Below are positions 25,262 to 39,309 of a stretch of 64,000 bases of DNA, in pieces; position 1 is the first letter of the stretch; each line of letters starts with the position of its first letter. Source of the DNA: Sipunculus nudus (Eukaryota > Annelida > Sipuncula > Golfingiida > Sipunculidae); NCBI GenBank assembly GCA_026874595.1, contig CM049311.1:36687176-36751175 (forward strand). Direction: 5' to 3'. Under the pieces are notes generated by a model, which ran no database searches, had not been told where the DNA came from, and saw only the letters and a list, made by a program, of their open reading frames with translations. Both the position numbers and the translations under genes were made by a program.

Positions 25262-25458
25262 ATGTCGGGTATTTTTTTAAATATTTTTTTTAGTGGAGAA
25301 TGTGGACTTATCTAATTCTTAACCTAAGCATGTACATCTGCTTATTGGTTTTCACTTCGGTTTGGGACTACTTGACAGGGCGGTAGCACTCGCATCCTAT
25401 CATTTTTATTTTGTATCCCATTTTGTCACCCACGCCCGGTGTCTATCGCACATGCAAG
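25262..25458 (-). repeat. 3' part of inserted SINE, copy 2
   Basis: The left target-site copy ATGTCGGGTATT (25262-25273) and the 3' half of the SINE are present. The tRNA-derived 5' half and the right target copy were removed by a deletion at 25458. Confidence 0.75.
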
Positions 25459-26365
25459 AACCCCCCTATTTATAAAGATGCTGAGTGAAGGGAGGGCTTT
25501 GACATTACCTTGTGTCCCCGTATAGGGCAAAATCCAGGTTCCAACCACTAGCAATATAAACATATAAACAGCAGATACATAGGTTGCACCACTCAATTTG
25601 AGCTTTAGAGAACAAAAGACGTGTTGTTCTTTTCGAAAAGTGAGACCACTAGATATTGCAAGCCACTGGTGTTTTAACGCTGAGACGCTTAAAAGACACC
25701 CTTAGACATGCATATTGATTTTTTGGTTATTTCTCTAGACTATATATGATTCTTTTCTAAACTTTTTTTTAAAAGATGTTTGATATAAATACCTTTATTT
25801 TAAACCATGTATCGAAAACAATGTATGGTTCATCCATATTTGAAAGGCCTATTCCCGAGTGAAACGACAAAACACCTAAGACTTGTTACGAAAAGTAGGG
25901 ACAAGCTATCGTTTCTAATAAAAACATATCCTCACATTTTATAATGCATCAGACATGACAGATAGACGATAAAACGTTTGGTTATGAGTTTCTTTACTGT
26001 TTATGAATATCGAAACAAAGATGCAATAATTTAATGGATTTTTTTTATTTTCTAGGTGTCTAGTTTCTTGTAATTTGGCTTCTTTCTCTTGGTGACTGTC
26101 TGCTTGACGCACTGACTGTGCTGTCTGATTGGTTCTGCCGGCTTGCCGTCTGGGCTGGTTTTGCTGTAATGCTGAAGTTCTTGAATGTCTCGATTGTTAC
26201 CTGGGCTCGTCAGTCATACCACAGCAGAGGAGGGAGAGTGTAGAAATTGAAGCGCAGGCTTTTATTATTATTAATATTATTATTATTTTTATACTAAGTT
26301 TATATAGCGTTTTTCCATTCATATATCCTATGCAAAAGCTTTATATACCAATAATAAATACCAAA

Positions 26366-26513
26366 TCTCGAGATATCGACTTAACATCTCGAGATCTCGA
26401 GATAAATATTTTTTTCTGCTATTTTTTTGGGTTAAAATTTGTGTAGAGATCTCGAGATGTTTGGTCGAGATCTTGTGATGTCAAGTCGAGATCTCGAGAT
26501 ATTATCTCGAGAT
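26366..26513. repeat. TCTCGAGA palindrome cluster, copy 2
   Basis: Same organisation as 18171-18309: repeated ATCTCGAGAT words in two inverted halves around a T-rich spacer. Confidence 0.8.
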
Positions 26514-26521
26514 AAATATTT

Positions 26522-27880
26522 GTATCCGCCAAATTTTTGCGGATACTATGTTTTTGACCGGGTTCCGCCGCCGCCGCCGTATTCGTTTCCGGAGAACTCC
26601 TCTGAGACTACTGGACTGATTTTCCCGAAACTTACACCAATTATCGGGTCACATGAGAACTGGTGCTTAACCAATTTGCGTTGACCTCTGACCTTTCCTC
26701 TCTGTCCAGCATCCTTTTGTGCGTCTGTTTCCACACATAAACCCACATATCTCGGGAACCGTTTGACCGATCAGGAAAAAGAAATGTACAAATGTAGCCC
26801 TTAGATAGCTTTATAACATACACAAAAAATTGTGGCGCCACCTGCAACCATGTTTGCACAGATTCACCACAGAAAATCACTCATATCTCTGCAGTGGTTT
26901 GACTAATTTACCTGAGATTCGCGTTATGTATACATCCTGGATAGCTTTATTGATTTTATGATACATGGCGCCACCTACATTCACGTTCACGCTGCAGACA
27001 TCCACAATTATATCTCAGGACTGGATTGGCGTATCTTCATGTAAAATTGCATGTAAATAGATCTCACACAGCTCTAAATTATACGCAAAACTGGTGGCGC
27101 CACCTGCAATCATGTTTGCACAGCGTCCGTCTGTTTGTCTGCAGGTTTATACATCCTGGACAGCTTTCTTGATTTAAAGACAGGTGGCGCCACCTACATT
27201 CTTGTTTACGCCGAAGACATCCAAGCTCATATCTCGGGAACCGTTAGACCGATTGGGCTAAAATTCTGCATGTGTATAAATCACACACAGCTCTAAAATT
27301 ATCATACACAAAACTGGAGGGAACACCTGCAACCATTTTTGCACAGCGTCCGTCTGTTTGTCTGCCGTGGGCCAAAATCACTTATCCGCTTAAAATGTTG
27401 CGTGTTTATACATCTTGGATAGCTTTCTCGATTTTTTTGGCAAGTGAGGTGGCGCCACCTACATTTATGTTAACGCTGCACACATTCAGACATATATATC
27501 TCAGGACTGGTTGGACATATCCCTCTCAAATTTTGCATGTGTATAGATCTCACATAGCTCTTAATCATACAGAATGGGCGCCACCTGCCACTATATTTGC
27601 ACAAGTCCTTCTGTTTGTCTGCTGTGGGATAAAATCACTCATATACATGTAGTGGTTTGACTTATCTACCTAAAATGTTGCACAAATATACAACTTGGAC
27701 AGCTTTCTGGATTTTGTGGTAGGTGGCGCAACCTATATACACATTTCGGCTGCAGACATCCATGCTAATATGCATCACACCTCACTCTATTTCCCCTTGC
27801 CACTCAATCTATGCCTCACTTCACCCGTTCCACTCTGATTTTGGCGGATACAGGTAGTCGCTTGTCGACTACCCGTATTC
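26522..27880. mobile_element. Hairpin-ended element with GGTGGCGCCACC tandem core, copy 2
   Basis: The left end is a hairpin, GTATCCGC (26522-26529) with GCGGATAC (26539-26546), followed by (CCG)5 (26565-26579). The core is about eight units of about 130 bp, each carrying GGTGGCGCCACC or a degenerate form (best at 27093, 27183 and 27448; also 26833, 26966 and 27575). Two unit types alternate, one reading CACCTGCAACC and the other CACCTACATT. The right end holds TTTGGCGGATAC (inverse of the left 12 bases) and a hairpin with a 12-bp stem, one mismatch and a 5-base loop (27848-27878). No protein is encoded. Copy 1 has no such element. Confidence 0.7.
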
Positions 27881-27945
27881 TTGTTTCTTTTCCTGTGTCC
27901 CAAATCAGCCACCGTAGGTAGTATATCTTGTATCTGAAATATTAG

Positions 27946-28176
27946 TCATGACAGTTCAACCTGAACGTTGTTTTCATAACCTGTTGTGGCAACAGGATAA
28001 GTGGTTTCGGTGTAATACGTCGTCATGTTTAACTGATATTTCGTCGATGTTAAGTGCATTTGTATGAGCCATGACGCAGCTGATCCCGAGGTGCTGCTGT
28101 TGTGTGTAAACAACAGATTACTTGCGTCCGACGCACAGACATGCCACAACCGTGCAGTATTTGGCCAGTTGAGCAC
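27946..28176 (-). other. Short open frame shared by unit copies
   Basis: A 76-codon frame beginning LNWPNTARLWHVC. Related frames lie at 38392-38613, 47745-48050 and 56962-57192. Copy 1 (about 18389-18583) is only partly open. No known domain is recognised. Most differences between copies are amino-acid changes, so this is more likely shared duplicated sequence than a gene. Confidence 0.15.
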
Positions 28177-28734
28177 TTTTTGCCGAAAGAAGTTGGGCGA
28201 AGGGATTATTCTTAGATCTCAAGCGTTTCGTGACGCCTTCATATGTTAGTAAATCTTTACCCAACTAGATTTATCTCTTTTAAACAGAGTTTTCTTGATG
28301 GTCGAGACAGCTCTTTTCTGTCATACTTTAGATCATGGAGTGGGTGATATATATGTAGCAAGGGGCTACATGATGTCCCTTATGCAGGCACATAAAATAA
28401 TACATTTTCTTGGTAAATCAAGACATGTCAATAAAAAATTCCTACTTACACCTAGGGCATTGATCTTCTATTTTAGATTTCATTGCATTTTGATAACGTT
28501 GTATCTGAATGCCGTATAGTTAAACATCTCGGGCTGCAGTGTACCAACCGATATGTCTTAAACAGAACGAAAGACTAATAAAACTGCGATAAAATAAAGA
28601 TATGGCATAAAACATTCAGAAGATGAACATAATAAACTGCGTATCACAGTGCTTCTCTCCTCATCCCAGGTGTAGCGATTTTAGAATTCCCCCTCTAAAG
28701 ATTGCTGGGGGCAGTCGATTTCAGATTATCCCCC

Positions 28735-28906
28735 GTAACTTGAAAATGATTTGAGATTATCCCCGTAACTTGTTTTTCAGATTACCCCCTTTACTTGAAT
28801 TCGTTTTCAGATTACCCCCGTATCTTGAAATCGATTAAGATTACCCCGGTTATTTGAAATCAATCCCAGATAATCCCCATAATTTGAAATCGTTTTCAGA
28901 TTATCC
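28735..28906. repeat. 30-bp minisatellite, copy 2 (6 units)
   Basis: Six units of 25-31 bp precede the conserved terminal ATTATCCAAAACCCTCAC. Confidence 0.85.
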
Positions 28907-30589
28907 AAAACCCTCACAATTGATGTACCCTATAAAGGGCGAGGAAAAGTTGGAATATTGATGACCTTGACGCTGTTTTTAGGTCACATTTGCTTAAATG
29001 AATTCAGGGCAATTAATTTGACTTACAAGCGCCATACTCTCACCATGAATACAAAACATTAATATTTTTAGTTTCATTATCGAAGTCCATTTTCACACGA
29101 TCTGGACTAGTTTTGCTAGAAAAGAAAAGACTATCTAGCCTGGCATTTTACTGTCAATTTATCAATAAGCATGGCCGTCTACAAACGAATGATGACGTCA
29201 CTACCGGCTGTCACATGTCCGTATGACTGCAGTGTTTGTTATCCCTTTAATTTCAGGCTTGTCCTTTTCCCCTGGTTTTTGTTCCGCCCGTCATCTCGGC
29301 TGTCTGTCTGGGCGTTTGATCTTTGTTCGCTTCCGTGAATGTCGGTCTTTAAGGCCAGATGGAAGTAGCTTCCAGTTCTGCAGTGCCCAGGGCAGAGGTA
29401 GTGTCTATCCGTACGACCGTCGTATAGACGGAAATATATCTTACGTTAAGTATTCTAATTGTTCATCATATATTTAACTAAGTGCGAGAAAAATAATATT
29501 TGATGGGAAATTGATATAAAAAGCGCCCGTACGGTTAGGTATTCAAAGAGACGGTCGTGCCGATTGCCTCGGCCGACGTGCAATCGCAATGACCCCTATT
29601 TGTGAATTTATAAATAAAAATCAGCTCTCAAATAGGTTTTCAAACATTTATGTTTGCATACATTTATGTAAAAAATACAGAACCCTTACAATTACGACCA
29701 CCTTTGGAACTGACCAAAGTGGTCTTAATTTAGGGATTTTCGTATTTGTGATATTCTAAGTTACCTGAATCATATATTCGGGACCAGGCAAATATGGGGT
29801 GGTGGCAAGGCGGGGTTCCACTGTACATATATTTTGTCATAATGGATTTTTTATATAAAAAAGTATATATGAAAAACTCGAAATGAAGAGTTGATTTAAC
29901 TTTAAAATTAGACCACATTTTTCTCAGGCCTTCATCTGTTATATAGGGCTAAGTTGCATTTTATGTATATATGATATTTAAGTGCGACACGTTGTATTCA
30001 TCGAAATCTGAGCAGTTAATCTCGATATTTGTTTGATTTAGTGCATTGATAGGTCAGTATTTAATCATTTATGCAAATTACAAATCATTTTAAAAAATTA
30101 CAAATGCCATCACAAAAAAACTTTCAGGGGAATCTCCATTGGTCAGTCTAAATTTCTACTTTAATAATTGGTTTTAAGCTACGTGTAAGGCATTTAATCT
30201 ACTCCATCTGAATGCAAGTTTCCAGTAAGCATGATACTCCGTATGCCAGACCTCTCATGCATAACAAATAGCGGATTATTATATACTTACATATAATATG
30301 ACAATGTTAAAATTAAAAACATGTAAAATTCTACCAATTCCAAATACATCTTTACTTTGCAAAACTTACATTAGATATTAAATTTTAGAAATCTCAGTTG
30401 GCCGTTATATTCCGTGCATAGTCTCACTCAAGGAAAAACAACTTGGAAAATCATCTAAGTAATCTTGTTCTCGGGCAGATATTACAACTACTGAACTAAG
30501 AATGATTCTGTTGACCAGGTCGATGGGCTTAAATATATACTTTCTTTCTATTGTAACATTTTAATGCTCGCTCAACTTCGTACAAAATA

Positions 30590-30815
30590 CATCTGCAGAA
30601 TTCCATTTCGGTGTAGGACTACATGACAGAGCGGTTACACACGATTATTCCGGCGACATTAGGATCGGTGTAACGCACCTGCGGGTCCTTGATGCATGAG
30701 GCCGGATCGTGACCAATTTCACGCCACCTCTGCTGGGATCCGAACTTACGATGCTTTAGCTTTGAGCCGTGTACACTACCCCGGAACCACAGAGACCCAA
30801 ATACCTTCTTTCCTG
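30590..30815 (-). repeat. tRNA-derived SINE in unit copy 2
   Basis: This is the best-preserved head of the series. The minus strand reads TGGTTCCGGGGTAGTG (A-box, 30789-30774) and GTTCGGATCC (B-box, 30745-30736), then the 3' domain ending near 30590. Confidence 0.7.
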
Positions 30816-31266
30816 GTCGGTCACTGCTCATTCTCCCAGGCGTGACAAGGGTTTTGACAGATAAAAAAAAATCTACCAAATGTATTTCTTAAGGACACAT
30901 GAGCCCGGGCGTTTCAGGTGCTTAATCATTTTTTTCCTTTTTATTTTTTTACTGAATACTACTCCGAGCCGTGAAATCTGATCGTGACATGCTATCACGG
31001 TATATCATGTTACTATGAAACTGCGTCACCACCCGGTAAAGAACTGATGAGGATACTTTATATGCAGGTCATCCAAAGTAGTTAAAACTTCTATACTCAG
31101 TCCAAGACAAAATATTGTTCGAATCCAGGCCAGTCAAGTTTGAATCCTTGGTGTTCTAGTTCCAGTCATAGTTATCTTTATCTAAAACACGTTTTTTTAT
31201 GGGAATCTATATTATTATTGACGGTGCTGCCACTCGACTGTTGTCACGGAACACCTCTACGGTGAT

Positions 31267-31420
31267 TTATCTGAAATGCCCGTTTTTTTGGTCTTGAAAC
31301 GTCGAAGACGATCTCAAGTGTGTCCTTTGGGTGTTTTTCTCCACAATGTCCCATGCATCTTGAGAAATTTTATAATCGTTTGCGTAGGGGTTTATTATCC
31401 CAGCGCCATCTTTGAGAAAC
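31267..31420 (-). other. Conserved short frame (INPYAND), copy 2
   Basis: Equivalent of 21629-21784. A homopolymer difference near the end (A-run after FQDQK) changes the last residues. Confidence 0.15.
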
Positions 31421-34400
31421 TAGTATCGTGTACCAAGCAAGGGAATTCGCTTCTTGGTAACCCAGATTGTCAAATATGTGGGTATGTTCAATATTCATAT
31501 ATGTAAACCTTTTAACAGATACACATGGATATGTTCGTCATATAGGAACAGTTCACTGTTAGGATTATACAAATTAGATATTAAATCATATGACGTCATT
31601 CGAAAATACAATTTATAAAACGTTAATCGTAATGTGATTATTGACATCACGATTTATTTATTTTTATTTGTATATAACCACTTTATGCATTTATTCTTAT
31701 GTGAGTAAAAGGCGTACTGTTTCCAGATGATAATTCCTATAAAACTATCAATACTATCCTCGTACCAAGGAAAATGGCTAATAGTAGCTTCAGTCTAGCA
31801 ATTGTTAAAAAACATATTAATTTTGCAGGAAGGGCAACATCGCTCACGGCTCCCGCGGGGGCAAATTTGAGCAGGGAACCAATCCATATTCGTGGCAACT
31901 ATTACAAACAGGAAGTGCAACACCCTGACCCTGTGACCTCATCAGCGAGACCCAGTGATCCCAGCCCTTGTTCTCGATTCCTACAGACATATATGTATCA
32001 TTACCGGTAACCAGAGACCTGCACCCTGTGAACTGACATCATCAGACAACCTCTATTTTCTGTCAGAGAAAGCTCAAATTCATTCCATATAAATTATATT
32101 CGGGGTTAACACAGCGTGCATTCATCATTTACTGCTTCACTGAGGAATGAGTCCCATCATTTGAAAAAACCGGACCTGTACAAACTTTCTTGTATTCGTT
32201 GACTGTGCCACATTTCCGAAAACGATCTGTCCTTTATATATCGCCATTAAACACAGATACATAACTTTTACTCAAACACATGTAACGTACAGTAGGTTTG
32301 GTATATCATCCCGCAATATCCTCATGAATACACTACCCAACGTTACGTTGCTGATCACGTTACGTGAAAACTAATCCTCTTTATTTTTAGGCCTCTTTGA
32401 ATAACAAAAAATGTATGCTGCAGGACCCGCTTTATTATTTGAGCGTTTTCCAAGAGTATATACCAATAGCACAAATAAGTGATACATGAGCCGCATTAAA
32501 GAAGTTCTACACTCATCACTCATTTTTTAATAATGCCGTATTGGTTAACGCACATAGTTCGTTTCGTTGGCCTAGAGAAAATTCTATCTTCTAATGTTGC
32601 GTTTGAAGATATATTACAGTTAAATTTTTTTTTTCAATAATGATAAACTGAAGTTAAAGTAGAAGTGGTTTCAGTCACCAAATAAATTCTTATCATTTCC
32701 ATAAAGAGAAACGGTAGATATGTATTCACACTTTTAATTATATTAAGGTAGATATGCATTAATGTAGATGCATTACACTTTACTGGGCCTAAGTCCGTCG
32801 TTAGATGATTAAACAGAAGTAACCACCGGTTATTAATAAAGGGGCAGATTCAGGCGAGAAACCACACAAAGGCTATTCGTATCGTTTATGTTCACGTGTT
32901 TATAATAGGTGTATGGGCCGCTAAAATATCACAAACACATTTACTATATGGCGGCCAGTCAGACGTACCAGATTTTAGAACAAAACATTTAAAGATCCCA
33001 AAATATTTTAAGAGGAAATCACTTTAATTTTTAAAACGATGTATATTTAATATGAATCAATCTGACATTCATTAACCGTCATGTGACGATATAGCGCTGA
33101 AACAATTTTTTTCATCAATCCAGTTAAGTACCAGAGAAAACGGTAAATTACATGCCACAGACATATACTATTATTAACTGATGCAGTTAAAACCAAATGT
33201 ACAACTAAATGATAACAACGTTAGGAAGCAATCGTATATATCTTTAAAGTAAGACTTAATTACTTATTCAGCTTGATAATACCAGACAATCCTGGGAGAA
33301 ATACGCGTATGCCCTCTTATATGTGTTTGTCTGATCGATTTTCAATTGTAATCGATAATCGATTACTCTTCTGAAAAAGGCCACAGTGTTCTAAATATCA
33401 GCATATTTTCTGTGGCGGTAACTGCTTTCATTTCATGTAGGCTTAACAAAGTACTATGTACATTTGCAGAATTCTATTTTATTTCGAAATTCATGACAGA
33501 GTGGTAGCGCACTATTGTGCTGGTGTCACCAAGGCTTGAAATTATAAAAAAAACATGCACTTAATTATCCTTAAATTTTCGCTCAAAAATACCCGCGTCA
33601 TACCAATGTGGCTTGTGAAATCTGGGTTTTAGTGTGTATGTAACATAACAGCCCCATAAGAAACTAGGAGAAACAAACCTGTCAGGGTTCGAAAAGGGCG
33701 CTGGGATGTGACACGGAATTACCCCGAGGATAGCGTGTGGAGTGAGTTTGGTGGCAGGGCGACTTGTCTCGGCAAGGAATACAGCGGATGACTTTTAACA
33801 CGACGCCCAAATCCCCAGATTATATTAGTATTAAATGAATGCTGCGTATCAGGTGATGCATACAATACGGGGTCTAATATGATAAAAAAAAAACTTTCGG
33901 GCTGACTTTAAAAGAACGGATGATCAATGGAATTATTGCTTAAGTTCACGAAACAAAAATGGAAACTCCGTACTTGTTTTCAGATTATGAACTATGACTA
34001 ACACTTAAGCCCCCGGTGGTTATGATAAACATCCGGTCTAGGCTTGGGGATTCCATAAATAAACAACACTGTGGCTTCACAAGGCAGGACTAATTGTCCA
34101 ATTACCGGCGTAGGAGTACATACTGTTAATGTGTAATGCGAGATGTAAAGAGGGATATATCAGGCCATATTTTCCTGTTTTGTTTTACCTATTTAAGCCT
34201 ACTATGTTAAATCTTATTTAACGACCCTTGTAAAATTAATTTTATGGAGATCCCTAACGCTTAATTTTCATGAAAATGTTTCAATATTAATGGTTCCCAT
34301 TTGTCCGAAAACCAAGTTTGCGAAGTTCATTATTGTTACCTCCATCAGGACGGAATGCGTCCATCCCCGTACGGGAGTGTGGTTGCGTGTGTGTAGGGGG

Positions 34401-35104
34401 ATGCATGTGTGTGTATGTGTTTGTTCACAACACAATCATGATTATAATCTCATTAAATTTTCAGGACATTTCGGGTATGAGCCAATGCATAATCGAATTG
34501 ATTAGATTTTGATGTGGATCTGACACGTGATCTGGATTCTTGAGCGTCTTACAAGAATATTCGCAAATGTAAAGTCACTTATGCACGAATAAACCTAGAA
34601 ATATGCGTCGAATAAGTGAATGCAAACACGGTTTAGGGAGCATCCCTCAAAAGGGATTTTTAATTAAAATTTATTTATAATTTATCTTCCTATCAGAGGA
34701 GAACGTAGTTTACCTAAATGCAAAAAAATATGGGATTTTTCTTCTTTGCTTATCACATTGAAATAACTATTCTGTATGCGTTTAACAAATTGTAACATAT
34801 CAGGGAATATAAACATTTAACCGATATATCCGCTTATCAAATCAATGAATTTATATAACATATTAATAAGACTGGCTACCCCTGTTGGGGTTCAGGGTAG
34901 TCTTAGACATTCATGTTAACAGACACATGCATGTATGCTGTTGAAGACTCCTGCAAAGGTTAAGCTGCCTATGTAAAAAAAGCTCAGATAAATAGACTCT
35001 AGGTCCAGTGGTCGCGTTGGCGCAGAGTAAAGAATAATTTGAGTAATTAGAGTAGAGTAAACAAGGTCCAATAGGAGATGAGTCCAACGAAGTGTCCTAA
35101 TTTT

Positions 35105-35951
35105 TTCCCCCGCTCCGCGGATGCGGGGGACATTGTTTTAGGTTTGTCTGTCTGTCTGTCCGTCTGTCTGTCTGTCTGTCCGTCCGTCAGGTTTCGTTTC
35201 CGTGCGATATCTTTCCTAAATATTATCCGATTTCATCCAAATTTGGGTCACTGATTGCTCTCATACATACCTTGGTTGGGATTTGTTTTGGAGTGTCTGG
35301 CTTCTGTCTGTCTGTCGCTTTGTCTGTCTGTCAGGTTTTGGAGTGTCTGGCCGATACCTTTCTTAAATAGTATCCGATTTCATTTAAATTATTGCCAGTG
35401 ATTACTCGTATGCATACCTTGGTTGGGATTTGTTTTGGAGTGTCTGGCTCCTGTCTGTCTGCCTGTCACTTTGTCTGTCTGTTAGGTTTTCGTTTCTGGG
35501 CGATAACTTTCATAAATATTATCCTATTTCATTCAAATTTTTGCCAGTCATTGCTCTTATGCTTACCTTAAGTAGGATTGGTTTTGGAGTGTCTGGCTTC
35601 TGTCACTTTGTCTGTCCATCCGTCAAGTTTTCGTATCCGTGCGATTACTTTCCTAAATATTATCCTATTTCATTCAAATTTTGGGCAGTGATTGCTCTCA
35701 TGCATACCTTGGTTGGGATTTGTTTTGGAGTGTCTATCTTCTGTCTGTCTATCTGTCAGGTTTTCGTTTCCGTGCGATAACTTTCCTAAATATTATCCTA
35801 TTTCATTCAAATTTTGGTCAGTCATTGCCCTTATGCTTACCTTGGCTGGGATTGGTTTCGGAGTGTCTGGCTTTTGTCTGTCCGTCCTTTATCAAGCATG
35901 AAAAACAACAAGATCCCAGAGAGGGGGACATTAATTCCACGAATTTGCTTG
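35105..35951. mobile_element. Hairpin + (GTCT)n + 140-bp tandem element, pearl-like
   Basis: The insertion is present only in unit 3. Copies 1, 4 and 5 run uninterrupted through the TTTTT-ATGTT site. The left end begins in T/C followed by the hairpin CCCCCGC-(9)-GCGGGGG (35107-35129). Then come (GTCT/GTCC)n (about 35147-35189) and five tandem units of 133-153 bp (starting 35190, 35332, 35485, 35626, 35759), each ending in TCTG-rich sequence. The architecture resembles bivalve pearl/Helentron-like non-autonomous elements; this assignment is inference. Frames of 113-116 codons here are a by-product of the repeats. Confidence 0.6.
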
Positions 35952-36698
35952 TATGTTGTGATTCAGATAAACGTCGCACGTCAAAGATCCACCCAAGACG
36001 CCCAATATATCAGAAAAATTAATGTCTTTCCGACATTCTTTCTCTATGCCCACGTGTGTGATCAGGTCCAGAAGTTATTTTACATGTCAAAGAATTGCCC
36101 ATATTTCGGCCGACAAACACATTTTTTTTTCGTACGTCAAAATCGGCCTTTATTTTAAACCATGTATCGAATACAATGTACGGTTCATCCATATTTAAAA
36201 GGCCTATTCCCGAGAGACACGAGACTTGTTACGAAAAGTAGGGACAAGCTATCTTTTCTAATAAAACATATCCTCAGATTTTATAATGCATCAGACATGA
36301 CAGATAGACGATAAAACGTTTGGTTATAAGTTTCTTTATTGTTTATGAGTATCGAAACAAAGATGCCAGAATTGGATGGATTTTTCTAGATGTTTAGTTT
36401 CTTGTACCTTAGCTTCTTTCTCTTGGTGACTGTCTGCTTAACGCACTGACTGTGCTGTCTGATTGGTTCTGCCGGCTTGCCGTCTGGGCTGGTTTTGCTG
36501 TAATGCTGAAGTTCTTGAATGTCTCGATTGTTACCTGGGCTCGTCAGTCATACCATAGCAGAGGAGGGAGAGCGTAGAAATTGAAGCGCAGGCTTTTATT
36601 ATTATTAATATTATTATTATTTTTATACCAAGTTTATATAGCGCTTTTCATGCATATAGGCTATTCAAAAGCACTATATACCAATAATATATACCAAA

Positions 36699-36849
36699 TC
36701 TCGATATATCGATTTAACATCTCGAGATCTCGAGATAATTTTTTTTTTTTCTGCAATTTTTTTTAGTTAAATTTTATGTCGAGATCTCGAGATGTTTAAT
36801 CGAGATCTCGTGCTGTCAAGTCAAGATCTCGGGATATTATCTCGAGATA
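36699..36849. repeat. TCTCGAGA palindrome cluster, copy 3
   Basis: As in the other copies, slightly decayed (first palindrome reads TCTCGATATATC). Confidence 0.8.
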
Positions 36850-36856
36850 AATATTT

Positions 36857-38326
36857 GTATCAGCCAAAACGAATTTTTGCGGATACTATGTTATTGTCTG
36901 GGTTCCGCCGTCGCCGCCGCTGTATTCGTTTCTGGAGAACTCTTCTGAGACTACTTCACTGATTTTTCCAAAACTTACACCAATCATCGGGTCACATGTG
37001 AACTGGTGCCTAACCAATTGGCGTTGACCTCTGACCTTTCCTCTCTGCCCATCATCCATTTGTGCGTCTGTTTCCACACATAAACCCACATATCTCGGGA
37101 ACCGTTTGACCGATCAGGAAAAAAAGATTGTACAAATGTAGCCCTTGGATAGCTTTATAACATACACAAAAAAAATGGTTCCGCCACCTGCAACAATGTT
37201 TGCACAGTGTCCATCTGTTCGTCTGCTTTGGGTTAAAATCACTCATATCTCTGCAGTGGATTGACTAATTCTCCTGAAGTTCGGCATGCGTATACATCCT
37301 GGATAGTTTTCTTGATTTTATGATAGATGGCGCCACTTACATTCACGTGTACGCTGCAGACATCCATGCTCATATCTCCGGACTGGTTTGACGTATCTTC
37401 ATGAAAAATTTGCATGTGGATAGATCTCATATAGCTCTTTATCATACGCAAACCTGGTGGCGCCACCTGAAATAATTTTTACACAGCGTCCGTCTGTTTG
37501 TCTGCCGTGGGACAAAATCACTCATATCTAGGCAGTGATCTGACAAATATGCCTAAAATTTTGCAGGTTTATACATCCTGGACAGCTTTCTTGATTTTTT
37601 AATAGGTGGCGCCACCTAAATTTTAGTTTACGATGCAGATATCCAAGCTTATATCTCGGGTACCGTTTGACTGATTGGGCTAAAAGGTTGCATGTGTATA
37701 AATCTCACATAGCTCTTTTTCAAACACCACACTGGAGGGAACACCTTGCAACCATTTTTGCACAGCATCATTTTGTTTGTCTGCCGAGGCTAAAATCACT
37801 CATATCTCAGTAGTGGTTGGACTAATCTGCCTAAAATTTTGCACAAATATACATCTAGGACAGCTTTCTGGATTTTGTGAAAATTTTAACTTTGGATAGC
37901 TTTCTCCATTTTTTTGGAAGGTGAGGTGGCGCCACCTACATTTATGTTAACGCTGCAGACATTCAGGCTTATATCTCAGGACTGGTCGGACATATTCCCG
38001 TGGAATTTTGCATGTGTATAGATCTCACATAGCTCTTAATCATACACAAAATTGGTGGCGCCACCTGCCACCATTTTTCCACAAGGCCTTCTTTTTTTCT
38101 GCTGTGGGATAAAATCACTCATATACATGTAGTGGTTTGACTTATCTGCCTAAAATGTTGCACAAATATACATCTAGGACAGCTTTCTGGATTTTGTGCA
38201 GATATCCATGCTAATATGCAACACACCTCAATCTGTTTCCCCTTGCCAATCAATCCATGCCTAACTTCACCCGTTCCACTCTGATTTTGGCGGATACAGG
38301 TAGTCGCTTGTCGACTACCCGTATTC
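36857..38326. mobile_element. GGTGGCGCCACC tandem-core element, copy 3
   Basis: Full-length counterpart of 26522-27880. The left hairpin is damaged (GTATCAGCC) and the CCG run is interrupted. Palindromes lie near 37327, 37457, 37605, 37923 and 38055, with degenerate units at 37180 and 37732. The right hairpin (38294-38324) is intact. A duplicated segment near 37860-37925 makes it longer than copy 2. Confidence 0.7.
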
Positions 38327-39097
38327 TAGTTTCTTTTCCTGTGTCCCAAATCAGCCACCGTAGGTAGTATATCTTGTATCTGAAATATTAGTCATGACAG
38401 TTCAACCTGAACGCTGTTTTCATAACCTGGTGTGGCAACAGGATAAGTGGTTTCGGTGTAAAACTCGTCATGTTCAACTGATATTTCGTGGATGTTAAGT
38501 ATGAGCCATGACGCAGCTGATCCCGAGTTGCTGCTGTTGTGTGTAAACAACAGATTTCTTGCGTCCGACGCACAGACATTCCACAACCGTACAGTATTTG
38601 GCCAGTTTAGCACTTTTTGCCGAAATCTTTACCAAACTGGATTTATCTCCTTTAAACAGTCTTGCTGATGATCGAGAAGGCTCTTTCTTGTCATACTTTC
38701 GGTCATGGAGTGGGTGTTATATATGTTCCAAGGGCCTACATGAATCACCCTTATGCAGGCAGATAAAATAATAAATTTTCTTGATAAATCAAGATATGTC
38801 AACAAAAAGATTCCTTCTTATACCTAGGGCATAGATCTTCTATTTCAGTTTTCAATGCATTTTGATAACATTGTATCTGAATGTCGTTCAGTTAAACATC
38901 TCGGGCTGCAGTGTACCAACCGATATGTCTTAAACAGAACGAAAGACTAATAAAACTGCGATAAAATAAAGATATGGCATAAAACATTCAGAAGATGAAC
39001 ATAATAAACTGCGTATCACAGTGCTTCTCTCCCTCATCCCAGGTGTAGCGATTTTAGAATTCCCCCTTTAAAGATTGCTGGGGGCAGTCGATTTCAG

Positions 39098-39309
39098 ATT
39101 ATCCCCCGTAACTTGAAAATGATTTGAGATTATCCCCGTAACTTGTTTTTCAGATTACCCCCTTTACTTGAATTCGTTTTCAGAGTACCCCCGTAACTTG
39201 AAATCGATTTCAGATTACCCCCGTATCTTGAAATCGATTAAGATTACCCCTGTTATTTGAAATCGATTCCAGATAATCCCCATAATTTGAAATCGTTTTC
39301 AGATTATCC
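39098..39309. repeat. 30-bp minisatellite, copy 3 (7 units)
   Basis: As copy 2 but with one extra AGTACCCCCGTAACTTG unit in the middle. Flanks are almost identical to copy 2. Confidence 0.85.

Larger units (their letters stand above)
24448..33677. repeat. Large tandem unit, copy 2 (9.2 kb)
   Basis: Starts and ends at CCTGTCAGGG anchors. It contains the truncated SINE insertion (25.26-25.46 kb), palindromes (26.37), the complete GGTGGCGCCACC element (26.52-27.88), a 6-unit minisatellite (28.74) and the second SINE (30.6). It lacks the TIR element (empty site near 32385-32400). A deletion of about 1.3 kb relative to copy 4 joins 25458 to sequence equivalent to 46500. Confidence 0.9.

Noticed and set aside
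27272-27652. 126-codon frame, the longest in the window
   Set aside because: It lies wholly inside the 130-bp GGTGGCGCCACC tandem array. The periodic sequence leaves one frame free of stops, and the homologous arrays in copies 3 and 5 do not keep it.
28735-28906. Regularly spaced 30-bp repeats resembling a CRISPR array
   Set aside because: Units are directly contiguous without spacers, diverged from each other, and in eukaryotic-type DNA. This is a minisatellite.
35430-36158. Overlapping frames of 113-116 codons with repeated peptide stretches
   Set aside because: The peptide repeats mirror the 140-bp DNA units and several frames are open at once, so they are a by-product of the tandem repeat.
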